Assembly (NCBI GenBank): GCA_028829895.1
Contig: CM054179.1
Location: forward strand, 44,387,617 to 44,451,616
Length of the DNA stretch: 64,000 nucleotides
Reading direction: 5' to 3'
Source: Sinotaia quadrata
Lineage: Eukaryota; Mollusca; Gastropoda; Architaenioglossa; Viviparidae
Both the position numbers and the translations under genes were made by a program. The notes beneath the pieces were generated by a model. It did not search any database. It had not been told where the DNA came from and saw only the letters and a program-made list of their open reading frames with translations. Shown here piece by piece: positions 61,282-64,000 of the stretch; position 1 is the stretch's first letter, and each line of letters starts with the position of its first letter.

Positions 61282-61917
61282 ATGGATAAATTTTTAAAGA
61301 AGAATGGATGAAGATAGTGTGAGTAATGCATCCAAATCTACACTGAACGTGAGCGATAACAAAGCCATGAAGATTAGTTCGGACAAGAAAGAAACAGTCA
61401 AATTTCCAAAATCAAAGTAAAGCAAAGTGCATTACCATAAGTACAAGAAAGAGAATTTGAATTTCAGTTTTACAACGTATGGCGAAGAAGATAATCCAAA
61501 CTTGCAATGTCTTGTGTGTGATAACTTTGTCAAATCAAATTTATGGTTCCCAACAAGTTAAAGAGACATTTAGAGCAAAACCATGCAATTAATAAACATA
61601 AATTAAAATTTCTCCATCACATGCAATTAGTTATGGATGAATTAATAATAATCATAGCCAGTAACAGGGAACCTTGGGTCGTTTCTGAACTATCAAGATT
61701 TTTGGTTATTTTTTTTTCAACAACATGTTTCAGAAAATATGCACCATGGCATCTCAGGGTGCCAAAGTTAAACCACCATGATGCTGCAGGATAAACCGGA
61801 TTAACAAACTTAACCAAACATAACGCAACTGGTATATGTTTTCAGACTTTGGGCACAATTGAAAACTTCCTGACATGCTAAAAGTGCCGTGAACCGAGAA
61901 TTTTGAGAATCACTGCA
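61282..61917 (+). mobile_element. ZBED-type hAT remnant with right terminus
   Basis: Opens MDKFLKKN, one frameshift, DEDSVSNASKSTLNVSDNK, a stop, then NFSFTTYGEEDNPNLQCLVC and, in a third frame, MVPNKLKRHLEQNHA. Together this is a BED zinc finger (CxxC ... HxxxxH) of a ZBED-type hAT transposase. At 61885-61917 the sequence gtgccgtgaaccgagaattt followed by tgagaatcactg is an inverted hAT terminus related to that at 25894. Most of the catalytic region is deleted. Confidence 0.6.
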
Positions 61918-64000
61918 CTAATATCTTTATTCTCTGCAATAAGGATACACACAGAAGCAAACTTACACAGATATACACAAACATATTATATATGTTACAT
62001 ACTGAAATAATTTGTTAGCAGGCCAGACAAATAAAACTCTAGATTTTCATTACAATAAGCAAATGTTTAGTAAAATATAGGAGACTTTTTCAATTGGGTC
62101 TTTGTAACTAAAAGAAATCTGTCAGATGAGACTTAAACAGGGTCTGAAAAAGATCCCAAATGGTATTGTGGAATTTCCAATTATGTACATCAGATTTTTC
62201 TACTTTTATTGTTGAGGAGAAAAGGATAGTGGTCACTATCAGTAACTTCCACTTACAAAGAGAATTTCTGGGTTGAGACTGAAGACATTTTTTCCTCTAA
62301 AATTCAGTAGATTACAATAAATATTCTGTAAAATTTCGAAGAATGCAAAAAGATATACATGTATATATATATATATCTAAAAATGTATATTAGTTTTAAT
62401 TAAAACTATTACATTCCTGTAGCAATGATAATTAAATCTTTCACGAAAATCTAATTATTACTTAAATAATTATAGTCTGTATGTGTGCATTGGCACTTCT
62501 CAAAGACAAATAAGTATAAACTGTATGAATATGTCCCATTTTAAATTTTTTTTTAAATCATAAATTGACTGCCTTACAGAGTAAATTGTACTTGGGATAG
62601 CAAATACCGTGTCTTCTTCCTATGTTGAATGTAATAATCTGCAACATAAATCAAAAATAGTATTTTTTTAAAAATTAGCATATGTGTATTTCATAGATAA
62701 TGAATTTTTTTAAAAAATCAATGTAACCTTAGATAAATTACTAGAATTCATTTATAAAAATTTGTGGTGCATGCATGAGTGAATGGCTGAAAATTAAATT
62801 ATCTCCCTTTAGCTATAATACAATTGACTATGGGGCTTGCATAGACTAAGTATTATAATTCATAAGATTCACTGACCTTTTCAAAATATTTAATGAATTG
62901 TTGACAAGTACAACCACTAGTTCATGTACAATATAAAATCACTTTAAAATTTCAACAAGCTATGTTCAGAATGTAATACACCTATAAAAATACTTTCCTT
63001 ATTTTACTAATTCAAGTTAGAACTATTTGCAGCAAAATGGAAAATTCTCTACTTTAGATAGTAATTATAATTTATATATTAGCACAGTCCTTGGAGATAT
63101 CTTCAAGATGTACAACTTTCTCAATCAAAAGGCATCACTTATCAGCTAGACCTGACTAATAAATGTTGGATTATTAATCTGAAGCAACTACAAAATTGCT
63201 TTAAAAATTTCAGTAATCGTATGAGTGAAACAGCTGGAATTTATTTTACAAAATAACACTTTCCTCGTGATTTATAAAACTTTATGGTAAGAAACAGAAT
63301 AACCAAGAAAATGTAAAAATTATTTAAACAAAATGTTTACTGCTTTTACATTAATTATAAAAGGGTTCTAATTTTATTATAATTTAGAAGAAAAAGAAAT
63401 ACATATTTCCTCACCTATTTCTTATTAAGTGTTTCACTACTATTTTCATTAAGCAAATTTGCATTAAACGATGTCTTATAAATTCGTCACTGTCAATTCT
63501 AAATAAGTTTCAAGACACTACAGTTCTTGCTTAAATCCCTAATTCAAATACCAAGTTGAATATTAATATTTAATTTTATGATGAAAAGTTGCTGTTTTAC
63601 AACCATCAATTTCAATAAACAACAGTAATCACTAAGAAGTGCCAAGGAAGGCTTCACATTTTGATACAGTATCTAGTTTTGTTATAAATGAAAACCGATA
63701 TATTTTTCACAATTGGGGATACAATAAAATTACCTAAACTGCAGTTTTTCTGCTACTGAAAGTGGTTGTGAGCAACCAATTACCAGAACCCTAACCAAAA
63801 TAATTACTATTATTCTCTGGGATGATTCCCCGCTCCCGTTCAATAAACACCGTGAACATCGTTTATTATGATTAATTAAGTCGGATATTTAACACTATGA
63901 ACTTTGATAAAAGTCATTTTTATAAATTATATACTAGCAAAAAAAACAAACCAGTTGTTGCAATGTCATTTTTATGATTTACACTTTGCTGATCATGTGT
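61918..64000. other. No gene recognised
   Basis: AT-rich, non-repetitive DNA with no long open frame and no exon-like conserved stretch that I can recognise. Confidence 0.5.

Noticed and set aside
25894..61917. One giant 36-kb hAT transposon
   Set aside because: Flanking 8-mers do not match, and each end carries its own separate transposase start; reported only as a possibility.

Overview
The window is nuclear DNA from an animal. It is strongly AT-rich, with intron-bearing genes, GT-AG splicing, long microsatellites and many decayed transposons. The Ty3/gypsy, hAT and Piwi-like fragments and the general texture suggest an invertebrate, perhaps a lophotrochozoan such as a mollusc. I cannot prove the clade from this sequence.

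Layout. (1) 1-4850: no gene recognised; minisatellites and microsatellites. (2) 4851-18984: one complete 20-exon gene, alkylglycerone-phosphate synthase (AGPS), the peroxisomal FAD enzyme that makes the ether bond of plasmalogens. All 20 exons join in frame to a predicted 635-aa protein. It ends in a peroxisomal -SKL tripeptide and lacks a recognisable N-terminal PTS2. One intron has a GC donor. (3) About 19-25.9 kb: non-coding, with repeats. (4) 25.9-61.9 kb: a 36-kb accessory region, mosaic and repeat-built. It begins at a hAT-type inverted terminus and ends at a related one in opposite orientation, though a single element is not shown. (5) 62-64 kb: nothing recognised.

The accessory region is dominated by a tandem array (28981-45204) of a 3022-bp unit, about 5.4 copies, nearly identical. 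The array is overlaid by a 6045-bp two-unit periodicity. Each unit carries an intact 110-aa basic ORF and a truncated relative. Around the array are more relatives, intact (47402, 51358) or broken (26777, 28927, 45267, 47887, 48957, 49848, 51690, 52107, 52430, 53105). The best preserved share a motif like KSRWGVSL, followed by a predicted helix-turn-helix and a basic tail. I read this as a winged-helix, linker-histone (H1/H5)-like domain, by pattern only. Many copies share a common upstream element of about 120 bp. The array is flanked by two 519-bp near-identical blocks, each with a four-box heat-shock-element-like site and a TATA-like box.

Interspersed are gypsy RNase H, integrase and LTR fragments, a probable non-LTR ORF1 remnant, two kinds of hAT transposase remnant, a minus-strand retroelement-like pseudogene and one isolated Piwi-domain exon. 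Several blocks are direct or inverted copies of sequence elsewhere in the window, which points to repeated template switching or transposon-mediated shuffling.

The main candidate for something undescribed is the amplified family of small linker-histone-like genes embedded in a young satellite. Its function is unknown.
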